Below are positions 12,859 to 23,339 of a stretch of 64,000 nucleotides of DNA, piece after piece. The notes below the pieces were generated by a model. That model searched no databases. It was not told where the DNA came from and saw only the letters and a list, made by a program, of their open reading frames with translations. Origin of the DNA: Pyrenochaeta sp. MPI-SDFR-AT-0127 (lineage: Eukaryota > Ascomycota > Dothideomycetes > Pleosporales > Cucurbitariaceae); assembly GCA_020747015.1 (NCBI GenBank), contig JAGTJM010000012.1, forward strand, positions 372,001-436,000, in the 5' to 3' direction. Each line of letters opens with the position of its first letter. The stretch's first letter is position 1. A program made the position numbers and the translations under genes.

Positions 12859-13234
12859 TGCACGACTCTCATGATTTTCACTGTTCTGGATACCCATAGC
12901 TTTCGTTAAATTTTTTGTATGGCTTGTTAAGATGTCGTTGAATTAATTCATTAATATCATTACTTGTGTTCATGGAATCAAAATCATATATCGTCACGTG
13001 CACAGGTAATCACATAGCGGCAGGAAAAAGCGTATGTACCAGAACTTGATCCTACATTAACAAGAGATGTTCTAAGTTAATCCTGTACCTATTACTAGGC
13101 AACAACATCAGATGATCGGTAAGTACACTTACGATTTTGTTGTCGTGGGAATGTATTCACGTACTGTAATTTCTTGCGAGCGAAACATCTTCTAAATTTA
13201 CACGTGATTATCGCCATATGGAATTTTGGTTTGT

Positions 13235-13522
13235 CCTCTCCACTTACCATGGATGGACTCAAAGTATTCTGGCCCGCAAATAAGAGGGTTCTAGTTTATG
13301 GGGCGTGTGTGGAGACAATACAGCAACAGATAGAGTGAGGCCGCAAAAAACACACTGAAGTCCGCCACAGAACCCTGGGTGCTATGAACCCACATAATCA
13401 TTGAGACTACGCAAACATTCTTCTTACTCAGACACTTATTAAGCAGGCTGGGGGAGAATACATATTGCAAGTAAGATTAAAGACATACAAGGCGCTAAAA
13501 AAGTTGACATTAGTGCTGTAGA
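13235..13522 (+). repeat. Diverged dispersed repeat, copy A
   Basis: Colinear with 14222-14524. In the ungapped block 13381-13440 versus 14384-14443 I count 38 of 60 identical bases, and 18 of 22 mismatches are transitions. Similarity continues on both sides, for example ttctggcccgcaaata against ttctggctcgtagata, and aaggcg near 13489. No terminal repeat or transposase is apparent. Mixed C/T and G/A changes fit repeat-induced point mutation acting on both copies. Confidence 0.65.
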
Positions 13523-14169
13523 TGACTCCGTCGTTGGCTTCTCTGTCTTCTCCTTCAAAGTCTTCATCTGCATCTTCGGCGTCGCTAAGGTCGTCCTCCA
13601 GCCTAGCAAGACCAAGCACAGAGTAGTTGTTAACTAAATGACTGGTCTTCTTCCTTTGTATCTGGCAATGGCAGGCAATGAAGTCTAGGTCGATACTTTG
13701 TGTTCAAGACGACATCATCAGATGTTATCATAGCTAGTCCACGCCCAAGATATGCCCCAGAATTCACCTTCGAACGCCCGTCAAGCTCAGGATTCTTCGA
13801 TCCACCTATGCAATACATATCACCGTAACTCAAGTGAAAATACTATCTAAGCGGCTGAGTGTCTGCACTAGATTCAAAATTGACAAAGGAGGGCTTCAAC
13901 ATCATAGCGGACGATTTCAAGCCCATTTACAATTCACTTATCTCGGATCCCAGAAAAAGAAGGAGTAGTCACATATTCTTTACCATCCCGCCAACTGAGG
14001 CACGGAAGTCATCCAAGCAAGCCAGTTACAACTCTTGCGGTTAGATGGAGTGTCCTAAGAGGAGATTCTGTTCAATCATTGTGTCCCCCTGTACGCTGAT
14101 GGTTTTGGCTGAGACCACATCTACAATCCACATAGCCAATCACCTGTCTACACGATGTAGTACCGAGGA

Positions 14170-14201
14170 TGTAAGCCGGGTGTGAGCCGGGTGTGAGCCG
14201 G
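14170..14201. repeat. 11-bp tandem repeat, about 3 units
   Basis: Unit tgtgagccggg repeated nearly three times, the first unit with one A for G. It sits just before repeat copy B. Confidence 0.85.
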
Positions 14202-14221
14202 TAGTGTTGATTAGATATCAT

Positions 14222-14524
14222 CCTCTCTACTCAAAACAGCTAGTGTTCTGGCTCGTAGATACGAGTGTTCTATTTTATATAGCGTAGGTGGAGATAGTAT
14301 AGTATTAGACATATATATATATATATATATATATATAAGAGAGAGCGTAAAAATATAGTATACTCAGCCACGGTACCTCATGCACTATAAACCAAGACGA
14401 CTATCAGAACTATGTATTTACTCTTTTTACCTAGACACTTATCAAGTAGCCTTGGAGAAAATATATATTATATGTAGAATGAGGATATTTAAGGCGACAT
14501 TACAATTGATATCTAGTACTAGAA
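14222..14524 (+). repeat. Diverged dispersed repeat, copy B
   Basis: Partner of copy A, same orientation, about 1 kb away. It differs by an (AT)n expansion at 14311-14337 and many transitions. It appears more A/T-rich than copy A. Boundaries are estimated from where colinear similarity fades. Confidence 0.65.
14311..14337. repeat. (AT)n microsatellite
   Basis: About 13 uninterrupted AT dinucleotides inside repeat copy B, absent from copy A. Confidence 0.95.
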
Positions 14525-15515
14525 TTGCCAGCCAGCACGTAGGTAGATTGATGGGCTTTTCCTAACTGCGATCCATCCTTTGTCAGCTAAATTACCTATG
14601 CACTTAGCAGCATCTAGCTTAGCTACCCTGTATATCAGGTACATCACTTAAAGAAGAAGAGTAAATCTCGTCCGTATTTGTAGAGTTGTTAATAATAAAT
14701 GACAGCCCGAACAGCACTCCTAGCGGTGAACAGAATTGGACCCTTCGTGCACGAAGAGTGTTATCCGCAGGGTACCATAATCCCTTCGTATAGAATCCCT
14801 TTGGTTATTACTTCAATTTCGCAAGTTTTCAAAAAGCGTTATGTAGATTTAGAAGGAGTAGTCAGAATATAGTAAGCACAAACGCGCGCCACGATGTTTC
14901 CGGGCGAGCCCTCGTGTCCATCGTTGCAAATCGAATCCGAGAATTGGGCACACATTATGGCCGGACCTCATAACGTTAACTCACCTCCTGCTCAGCCTAC
15001 TGGTCACATGCCCCTAGTAACCTTCACTTTCAGATTGGACCTAAGCAAACGAATCGTTCGACATTATGCGGTGCCGGAACCTGGCAATAACGAGTATTCT
15101 AGGTTCGATTAGCAATGCGCTAGGGTAGGCTTATTAGTTAATTGAAAATAACTGAAGCTAGGTAATACTCTGCTATTAATTCAGTTGGCACAACTCCAAC
15201 GTTCTACACTATACACACAGCTTTGAAGCTACAACTACGTACGATTTTGAGATTGTAATATTCAATTCCAGCAAAGATTAGCTACACTAAAATTACCCTA
15301 GAGATCTGTGGGGTTACGGGCTAGATTGTGAGTATACCTGATTAGGCCTAGAATACTCATTTAATCCAAGTTTCTGTGGTACTCGAACCTATGTACGTCC
15401 CAAGGTTTGCATGGAGGCCACCCTTTTCAATAAAATCCTAACTTTGGTTCGCGAAACGAATCAGATGATCCCACAGTTCAACTGATTCCTAGCAGGATAT
15501 ATTGTGCAGTTCCGC

Positions 15516-16577
15516 ATGCATGCAAGTTCACATCACAATCAGATTTCACATCGAACTCCAGCTAAAGTCTGGCGCCTGCACAAAATAAGTCCAATGATGA
15601 CTAAACTCCATTTCTTGAAGAAAATAAGGCAATATTCGAAGCAAACAAGAACAAGCGTTGATGGATCTGAGAAGACTGTACAAGAAGATCAGGGCGAGGA
15701 AGTACCCGACACGTTGCCGCCTCGATATACCGAGTTTCCTTCAAAGGACGACAACAGAGATTCTCTACTTAACAGCAATACTTATCCACTCTTAACCAAA
15801 ATCGCTCGACATAGCAGAGATATTCAACGCGACCGACTCCTCTGGTTCCTCATGGAAATAATTGCCGTCACATTCTCCGCAGACTGTCCGAGGATCAAAA
15901 AGGCCCTAGTCAAAGCCGATCCCACCTGGGCCACCATCGCAGGCATTGAAGATTCTTATTCCATTGCACATGACCAAGGGAAAGCTATAATCACAGAACT
16001 CTCCGCTCTTATCCAAACGCTTCAGAAGGAGATGAGCTATGGTCGCTGGCTCTTAGTCCGTGGGCGGGATAAAGATCTTATCAAAAAGATTGTGCTGAGG
16101 CCTGTCAAAGATATGAATCTAAATCTTGACTACGTTTTAGAATTCCTAGGCCGGTACAAGCGTATTGAAGGTTGCCGTAGACCAGAAAGTACGCTGGTCG
16201 ATTATTGGATGTCATCGACATCTAACACGGACCTCAGCGATACAATAGCATCGCATGCTTTACTCCTTCAATCTCTGAAGTTAGAAAAGAAGCTTCATCT
16301 TATACTAGAGGATTCTATCGCCACGTACCAGAAAGAGAAAGGGTTAGAAGAGCTCCGTACTTCAAAAGAATTGCAAGAGGAATCGATGTTGTCCGTAGCG
16401 GAGACGTGCTGCTGGCCGTTGAGCGATGGATATATGGACCTAGCCAGGGGATTGAGGGCCATGCAAACAAGCGGCGCGATGCATGATCCTTTCGGGCCGA
16501 GTCGAACAAGGCTGAGAGAAGGGCGAAAGCTTCGTGAGCACCAAGACGAGGTGTCTTTTAGGGGTGTGGATTCGTGA
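15516..16577 (+). CDS. Uncharacterised fungal protein
   Basis: A single open frame without an obvious intron. The first ATG at 15516 gives 353 residues; an ATG at 15594 (MMTKLHFLKK) gives 327 and is equally plausible. The N-terminal ~80 residues are basic then acidic and look disordered, with PPRYTEFPSKDD. The remainder is predicted mainly helical, with RDIQRDRLLWFLMEIIAVTF, a conserved-looking GRWLLVRGRDKDLIKK and a Cys pair in AETCCWPL. No signal peptide, membrane helix or known catalytic motif was recognised. The unbroken 1-kb frame in a gene-poor, decayed region argues that it is a real, selected gene, probably of narrow distribution. Function unknown. Confidence 0.65.
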   Translation: MHASSHHNQISHRTPAKVWRLHKISPMMTKLHFLKKIRQYSKQTRTSVDGSEKTVQEDQGEEVPDTLPPRYTEFPSKDDNRDSLLNSNTYPLLTKIARHSRDIQRDRLLWFLMEIIAVTFSADCPRIKKALVKADPTWATIAGIEDSYSIAHDQGKAIITELSALIQTLQKEMSYGRWLLVRGRDKDLIKKIVLRPVKDMNLNLDYVLEFLGRYKRIEGCRRPESTLVDYWMSSTSNTDLSDTIASHALLLQSLKLEKKLHLILEDSIATYQKEKGLEELRTSKELQEESMLSVAETCCWPLSDGYMDLARGLRAMQTSGAMHDPFGPSRTRLREGRKLREHQDEVSFRGVDS

Positions 16578-17296
16578 CGTCTTGATTATTCGTGTGTAAT
16601 CTGCAAAAAGTCCTTTTTCTGCTCGGTGGAGCAGTTTAATTTGGGTAGAGAGGCTGGGACGAGTTCGAATTGGAAGTTTGGCATGGCGTTAAGCGATTCA
16701 TCGAAACCTGTTCGAGGAGCCTCGCGTTGCCCCTGTCGAGTGACGTACGGACTCACGGTCGACAGCAGAGAATGTTACTTAAGAACTGTAGCAGGCTGTA
16801 GGTATTGCTCAACCAATGAACCTGGAAAGAAACGCTAGTGTTGATTGCATTCTAACAGATTCTGTATCTCGTCAGTATCTGCTCAAATTTTTAATGCCAG
16901 TCTTAATACCTTCTTCGACTCGACATCTAATGGGTGACCGGGTTTAGAGCCTGAGTAACGGCAGCCCCTGGACGTTCACCAACGTACCGGTCCTCCCAGG
17001 GGTATCTTTTTTAACGAGGTTTTGCCTCCTCGGGTTCCTTCCGTTTTCCTTCGGTTACATTGAATTAGTCAACTTGTGTTGCCTTCCCAGACGGCAGCCG
17101 GGGGCGGACCTCGGTGGGAGCGGCGGAGGCGGCGGAGGTAGAGGCGGAGGAGATGGAGGAGGCGGCGGAGGCGGCAGTGGAGGCGGCAGTGGGGGCGGTC
17201 GGGGCGGGAGCGGTGTGGCGGGTGGTGAGAGGGAGAGCGAGAGGGGGAGGGGGCAGGAGGGGGCGGGCCAAGCGGTCGGCGAGGCGGCGGAGGGTA
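16578..17296. other. Non-coding interval leading into G-rich tract
   Basis: Ordinary sequence to about 17095, then the purine-biased G-rich tract described separately. No gene supported. Confidence 0.4.
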
Positions 17297-17340
17297 TTAG
17301 GGGCGGGAGGGGCGGGAGGGGGGAGGCCACGCTCCAGGCG
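17098..17340 (+). repeat. G-rich, purine-biased low-complexity tract
   Basis: About 240 bp of imperfect GGC/GGA/GAG triplets; the plus strand is nearly all purine plus C in GGC units, with many runs of three or more G. Every frame is open-ish low complexity (poly-Gly on plus, Pro/Ala/Ser on minus), so open frames here are not evidence of coding. It could form G-quadruplexes on the plus strand. Confidence 0.85.
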
Positions 17341-17797
17341 GTCCTGTAGCTATAATAAGGTTAGCTTGTATAATGGCCAGTCTTGCAAGAAAGCATAGAG
17401 TGAATCTGTAGTATCAACACCAGAGTAACAACACCAAAAAGACTATGATACCCAAGGATAACGCTCAGCTCATAAGCTAAGAATAGTATCGAGATGATAG
17501 AAAGAACTAACCTGGAGATTGTACTCCAGCCGGACAGTCCTGGCGTACCAGACCGTCACCACAAGAAGGCTCACCGCAGTAGCGGCGCCGACCACCGCGC
17601 AGACCTCCGAAATTGACCAGGTCATGGTGTTGCTGTTGCTGTTGTTGTTGCTGTTGCTGTTGCTGTTGTTGTTGCTGTTGCTGTTGCTGTTGCTGGTGCT
17701 GGTGCTGTTGCTGGTGCTGGTGCTGGTGCTGGTGCTGGTGTTGTGAGAGGTTAAAGGAAGAGAGGGATATACCTTTTGAAGCTTTATTTATTGCCAT
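17297..17797 (-). CDS. Possible short Gln/His-repeat protein (doubtful)
   Basis: A two-exon model, 17512-17797 and 17297-17349, gives 112 residues. The first ATG at 17797 is followed by about 18 ordinary residues, a His-Gln alternating run, a long poly-Gln run, then GGLRGGRRRYCGEPSCGDGL and a Pro-rich end. Splice signals are good: donor CAG|GTTAGT, branch GCTAAC close to acceptor TTATAG, intron 162 nt. The Gln/His run comes from a CTG/TTG/GTG microsatellite, which by itself keeps the frame open, and the second exon enters the G-rich tract. No family is recognised. It may be a real low-complexity gene or chance splicing signals around microsatellites. Confidence 0.25.
17627..17743. repeat. CTG/TTG/GTG trinucleotide microsatellite
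   Basis: About 39 triplets of GTT-GCT type (ttg, ctg, gtg) in one phase. On the minus strand they read as CAG/CAA/CAC, giving Gln and His. Confidence 0.95.
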
Positions 17798-19720
17798 TAG
17801 GTTGCTTCCTGACGGTAGAAGGTTGTTTCCTTCCACTGAAATTGATGCGGTGTAGATAGGAGTTGTAACTTGAAAACAGGAAGGAGGTACTATAACACTT
17901 TGGCAAGAGTCGACGAAAACGCTTGAAGAAAAAGTAAAGTTTCATTACAGAACTCCTTCAAGAGGAACCGCAAGTATGCAAGACTATATGAAGAGAAAAA
18001 GAATCGCAAAGCGCGGAGGAATCGTCCTCAATAGCGCCAGAAAAATGACTACTCACTCGCTTGCCAAAATCAAGTGAAAATAGGCAAGTCTGGACTATGA
18101 ACAAACCAAGTAAACGCTTCATGAAGCGATGCTTAAGTAGAGAATGAGGTCTAACTTTCTCTGCAGCTGAGTTACCAACTGCCTGCAAACTCAAGATTGG
18201 TCTTGAATTCGAAGCCGTCGCTTATGGCTTTTTTAATTCTGAAGGCGAATCAACGGAGCTAATTAAGTAATGCGTACAAGTGCCTTTTTGTCTTACTTAG
18301 TCGCGCGGGTCACGTCGGAAGAATGGCTGACTGGAGCGAGGACTCTACGCGAGACCAAATTGCATAACGAGCTGGCATGCCTTTACCCCCTAGCATTGCT
18401 GCCCCTATTCCTATTTGAACAAATTTTTATCCACTAGAATGAAATCAGGCATTGTTGGAAATGCGCCTCCTCCTCTTTGCGTAATAGACATCCTGTAGAG
18501 CGGTCTGCGATCGTAGAGGTGGTGGGACTGGCCATTCAAGATTCATGACGGTGAGTGCATAGCGTTCGAGGAGTCTGCATCTTGGCGTCACGCTTGACTT
18601 GGGTGATCTGAAGATGAATTAAGATGGCTGTGCGGCACTGGTAATTTATAGTTAGATCGAGTGGTCTGTTCCTATGCAGTAGACATGAGACTGCATCGAT
18701 GACCGTCGCTGCCCCACTGAAGTCCCACACGTTACTATCTCTTTAATCGTTCTTGTTATCCTATCGCTTACTCTTTGATAGTCTGGATATTGCTGAAGTG
18801 GAACAGGAATCTTTGGGCCTAAAGAGCAGCTATCGATGATGGCCGACTTCACGAGGTGTCGATTGATCCCACTATTGGTGGGTGTGGAAGAGAATATTTT
18901 CTCGAAGCATGCAAGTACATCTGGGCGATGATGGTCCGACTGCGTTTCTGTTCGCCGTGGTTCTTCGATTGTGCGCGAAGCATTGCGATCGAGCTCAATC
19001 ACTCTTGCTTGAGGTTACATATAATCATGACTTCAGACTACGTGTTGTATTGTGTATGCGTTCGGACTAGAACTTAAGATTTATTGTTAAGGGACAAGTA
19101 AGCCTCCGGAAAAAAAACTTCGAATTCTTCAATACACCAGATAGTAAACCTAATTACAGAAATACTTTCCCAAAGACTTTGAGTCGCTCACGCCTAACAG
19201 AGGCTCGAGACGCAACGGCTGGCGAAAGAATCTGCGTTGCTTCAGTCGAGCCCTCACTTCTAGCTTGTGGCGCGGTTGGACACAAGGGGCGTCCATCGTC
19301 AGCATTTCGCTTTATGGTAGCGGAGCAGCGTAATTGGAAACGTGTAGTCGCTTGAAACAGGAGGGCGCATGAAGTGCGAGCCACAGTGATATGGTGACTT
19401 GAATTGCAAGGGGCGTTCATAGGTGAAGTCAGTCAGCTGTTAGCGATGGATGTATCACGTGGCCGAATTTGTAATTGGTAGCCAAAATGGGCTTTCTCAC
19501 GTGACGTACGCAACATCTCGCCGTGTAAACGGTTTTAATTATATCGTATTTTGATTCATGGTGATACTGTCGTGCATAGTGGAGAATAAGTATAGCTGAA
19601 GTCGGTTCTGGTACTTGAAGTGGCAACACTGGTGTAGGTGGTAGTTTAGTAGCTAGGCATCTAGGGAATAGAAGGCGTAAACTGAAAAGCGACTTCTTAA
19701 GAGTTTCTACATGCTAGAAG
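17798..19720. other. Intergenic, 1.9 kb, no gene seen
   Basis: Scattered short open frames without motifs. Two CACGTG E-box-like sites occur near 19457 and 19499. No tRNA, repeat or spliced gene recognised. Confidence 0.4.
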
Positions 19721-20137
19721 ATGACGCCTAGCAACTTCACCACTTACACCGCCACCCACCATAGCCACAAATCAGAAGACTGGGCAAAGCAAATAGGCCT
19801 TGAGAAGATGATGCGCAATGTACCTACGGCTTTTAAGACGCAGGGAGGACATACATGCGACGGAAGATGGTTCTCAGACCATTCAAAATATTCGTTAGCG
19901 GAAACGTACCACACCGTTAAGCCTAAAGACGTGACCCACCAGTCAGAGAAGCGCACGTGGAAATAGTTTATCGAACAGATACAGCAAGACAAGAAGTGTA
20001 TCCCAAACCACCTAGCCTACAAGGATTTACCACTTCCAGAGCAAGCACAAGACCACAGCAGCTCGCAACAGATGTACAGACTCTTCAAGAAGACAAGCGC
20101 TCAGTACCGTTTGTCAGTGGACGAGCGTGAGCCATGA
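19721..20137 (+). pseudogene. Interrupted ORF with one in-frame TAG
   Basis: Reading from ATG at 19721, 81 codons run to TAG at 19964-19966, and the same frame continues for 56 more sense codons to TGA at 20135-20137. Both halves have similar composition (His/Lys/Gln-rich, soluble) and share the look of one protein: KSEDWAKQIGLEKMM and GGHTCDGRWFSDHSKY before the stop, QQDKKCIPNHLAYKD after it. No intron fits across the stop. A CAG-to-TAG change of the repeat-induced mutation type would explain it. Family not recognised. Alternatives are stop readthrough, or an 81-residue real protein with chance continuation. Confidence 0.4.
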
Positions 20138-21899
20138 TCACTATTGAGAATCGTGTATTTGCTGCTGAGCTACCGAACTATGGATGAAGCTTATATAGAG
20201 GCTAGGAGCTAATCTCCTCCTTCCATCAGCCATCAGCTACCAAGGAGGACTGTTCGTGACAAACTCCCGAGGTTGCGATGCGCCGCCTGATGTGCCCTAA
20301 TAATGGCCATCGGTAGTTTTATGGCAATTCTCTCTTACTTTTTCACTGTGAGGACAGCTTGGAATGAGAGACACAAATATGTAATGTCAGTAGTCAAAAG
20401 TCTTTATTGTGTACGTGGGTAGTCTACTGACCTAGGCTAGTACCAAGACACAAGTGGATACCTGCCTTCCATCGCTTTATGGACCCCCTATCCTTGAACC
20501 TATTTCGGCTTAGCTACTTGCAGTAAGAGGATCTACATGTTTGCGCAGAGCCACTCCTCCCCAAGCGCTCGCCCAGCCCGAGACTCAGGCGCAGGTCCCA
20601 CCTCGTATCGTAGCGGCGACATAGCGCTCCATGGGCAAAGTGATGTTGCCAAGGATTACCGTGGCTACAGCCCCGGCATTCAGAGTCATCAACTCGCACA
20701 CGTTGTTGGAGCATGTAGGCGCCCGGCATCAAGGTGACGAATTGACGAACAAGGGAGACCGGTGTTAATGGTTGCTTCAAGGTGCTATTGTCGTTTCATT
20801 TGTATATTCCAATGTGGGTAACACGATTTTACCCTTAAAGCACGTTTCATATTTCCTACCTTGAGAGGGAAGAGAAGTAAGAGCTACCGACATCTCTCGA
20901 TACACCAACTGGCGTTATGTATAATCACACACCTTTTCTGTTTTAGAAAAGGGAGTTTTCCAATGGCCAACTTGTCCATAAACGACATATACCTCCTACA
21001 CCATGTTCGCTCTTACTTTGTGCCCTTACAATACCTTCTCGGCTCACCTACTTCCAACATCTTCATTGTGGTTCACATGTCCCGTTTCTTGTCACGCTAT
21101 TGTACCGTGCGTACAACACATCCTAATGTGTGTTGCGTTCCCTAGTGCAACGTACCATTCACCCAGCACTCCAAACGCCATCTTGCTAGACTACTTCTGA
21201 ACGCCAGCAGCGGCACTGTAGTCGTCTTTGTGACTGTAACGTGTACTTGCAATGTGCCACGCGATTCGATGCTGAAGCCACGGCCCTCGTAATACTTCCT
21301 TGTGTTCAATCTCCGCATGTGGCCTTATGGTCTGAATGTTGGTTTTGGACAGTCGTACCTGTTTGCTCAGGTCAATGGCCATCTATTTTTCTAGATTGAG
21401 GACATTAGTGCTTTCATGTAAGTCTAGGGTTACCGACATGTGCGTGTTTTGTGTAGTTACAAGCACCATCACCGTGTACTCTTTCTATGCTTGAAGACAA
21501 AGAAACGTGATATACCGCAAATTCAGAGTTTTTTGATGTTTCTTCATTCATCTACTGAGTTTTCCTACATCACTTCAAACCCCCATCTTTGCGTCATTCT
21601 TTGGCAAAATATTTGATACAACATGACAACAAGATATCCAAACTCAAGGTGTGGGGATATGACCAAGGCGGATGCTTTTTGAGCGCTGAATAGCCCTAGA
21701 TGCCCGGAACTCCGGGTAGTGATGATGTGTTTTGCTCGCTTGTTGAACAAGCGCCGCAATAGCTCCTGAACATGCTTGCTGACAAACGGAATAATGATAC
21801 TAGAACGGTGTGTACTGTTGTGGAGGCCTAGGCTCCGAATAGATGGACATGAATGTAGCTAATAATGTGGCTGGAAATAAATCAGAAATTCAAGTGAGA
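20138..21899. other. Intergenic, 1.8 kb, no gene seen
   Basis: Downstream of the acyltransferase gene. Only short, motif-free frames on either strand; no RNA gene or repeat recognised. Confidence 0.4.
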
Positions 21900-23339
21900 T
21901 CATGACGGAAGTACTGTTTTCTCAATGCTGCCGTTGCCGAGGATCGGTCGACTTTCTCTGGGCTGGGGCTCGCCATATGCCCACTTTGTTGCTGCGTTGA
22001 CCAGGTTCGCGCATATTGGGTCAATGTGCTTCACCCATAACGCCGCACACCGGTACAGGATGTAGTAGAAGATGGCAATGGCGATAAAAACGTGTGTTGT
22101 TGAGCCGCGCGGGAGGTCCATGGGCTCGCCTTTTTCCGTTTTTGGCGGGTTCATTGCAGACGGAAGATAGATCATCCAGGTAAGGACAGATTTAATAAAT
22201 GTGTTGTGCATGAGGTAGACCGGGAATGAAACACGGCCAAGGAAATTGAAGACGGGAGAAGTGAGCATCCGACGCGCGTTCCGCGAGAAGAAGATGCCGA
22301 GTAAGACGGTCGATGCTCCAATGTGGTCCCAATAGCGACGGACGTCTGACTTTTCGACGGTGATGCTGTGCATCATCTTTTGCATCACATGCGACCAGTG
22401 TGCATTTTGCGGTGAATCCTGAGGATAGCCGGCGATGAACATGCCGACAATAATCATGAGCGTGGGTACAGGGGCTGGCAGAACCGAGGTCGCCGAATCC
22501 TTGTAGTGGTTGTGCAATTCCGCCACGAACATGCCCATGACAATGTTGAGGCCCTTGAGCGCCCCGATCGCGAGTCCTGCGAGAGTTAGCGATTCTGCCC
22601 TGTTTTTCTCTTCAGTTGATGAGCTCACCCTCGCCGAGCTGCCAGAAGTAGATGTACAGCACCGCGTAAACCAACATGCGCGCCTTGGGCTTGACCATGA
22701 CCGTAGCAAACATGGTTGTGTAGACCAGCATGCTGCCCTCCAAAAACAAGTGCAGTGTCCATTGCGTGCCATCGTAGTCGTTCCACCCAATTGTCCACGT
22801 TTCTACTTCAGCCTTGAACAGCGATTTGAACGCGTCCCACAGCGTGGGTTCCTGTCGATGCCAGCCCTGCCGTATCCACGTCGAGTCGACATGCTTGGTC
22901 ATGTGGTATGCGTTTGTGTTGGCGAGGAACCAGGTCAAAAGGGTCGCGATCATGGCAGGCAGAATCAGTCTCCCTGAGCGCGCAAGGGCGCTCCTCGCAA
23001 TGCCGGTGAAGGCTGCATCGTGGTTTCCAGCGCGCGACTTGCTAATCGGCCCAATCGAGTTTACGTAGCCCGTCACGAGGAAGAACAATGCCACGGCGCT
23101 GCGGCCACCGACGGCGAGGCGAAAGAAAGGGAGCTGAAAGAGGTGTGGAGCGGTTTTGGCATCTGGGGCTGGCGAGTGTAGCCAGGGTACCAGAGCAGTG
23201 CACAGGTGACCGCACACGACCATGAAGGAGGCTATGCCGCGAAGGCCCTACAAGACCCAGTGTTAGCCGCAGTGACACCGACGGGATCGTGAGAGCGGGT
23301 GTGACTTGCATCTATCCAGTTGGCGTCGCGAGGAGCCAT
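21900..23339 (-). CDS. Acyltransferase 3 family membrane protein
   Basis: Multi-pass enzymes of this family move acyl groups onto carbohydrates, lipids or other small molecules at membranes. Three exons, 23310-23339, 22629-23247 and 21900-22576, give 441 residues. The family N-terminal motif is created across intron 1: WID joined to GLRGIASFMVVCGH, with the conserved His. Further family features are VALFFLVTGYV, YDGTQWTLHLFLEGS, a helix around LIMIIVGMFIAGYP, and FNFLGRVSFPVYLMHNTFI near the end. Several hydrophobic helices are visible. Intron 1 (23248-23309) starts with GCAAGT rather than GT; only this choice keeps frame and motif. Intron 2 is 52 nt. Substrate is unknown. The next gene upstream is a tyrosinase, but nothing else suggests a biosynthetic cluster. 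Confidence 0.88.

Larger units (their letters stand above)
12859..15515. other. Gene-poor, repeat-bearing interval, 2.7 kb
   Basis: AT-rich relative to neighbours. It contains two diverged copies of one repeat (listed separately), an (AT)n run and an 11-bp tandem repeat. A minus-strand frame at about 13428-13619 has an acidic stretch (LEDDLSDAEDADEDFEGED) that could be the relic of a protein end. A 72-codon ATG frame at 14894-15112 has no recognisable motif. No intact gene is supported. Confidence 0.45.

Noticed and set aside
17074..17349. Poly-Gly (plus) and Pro/Ala-rich (minus) open frames in the G-rich tract
   Set aside because: All frames are open because of triplet repetition; not evidence for a protein.
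19457..19505. Two CACGTG sites possibly marking a terminal inverted repeat
   Set aside because: CACGTG is palindromic and flanks do not match; no element found.
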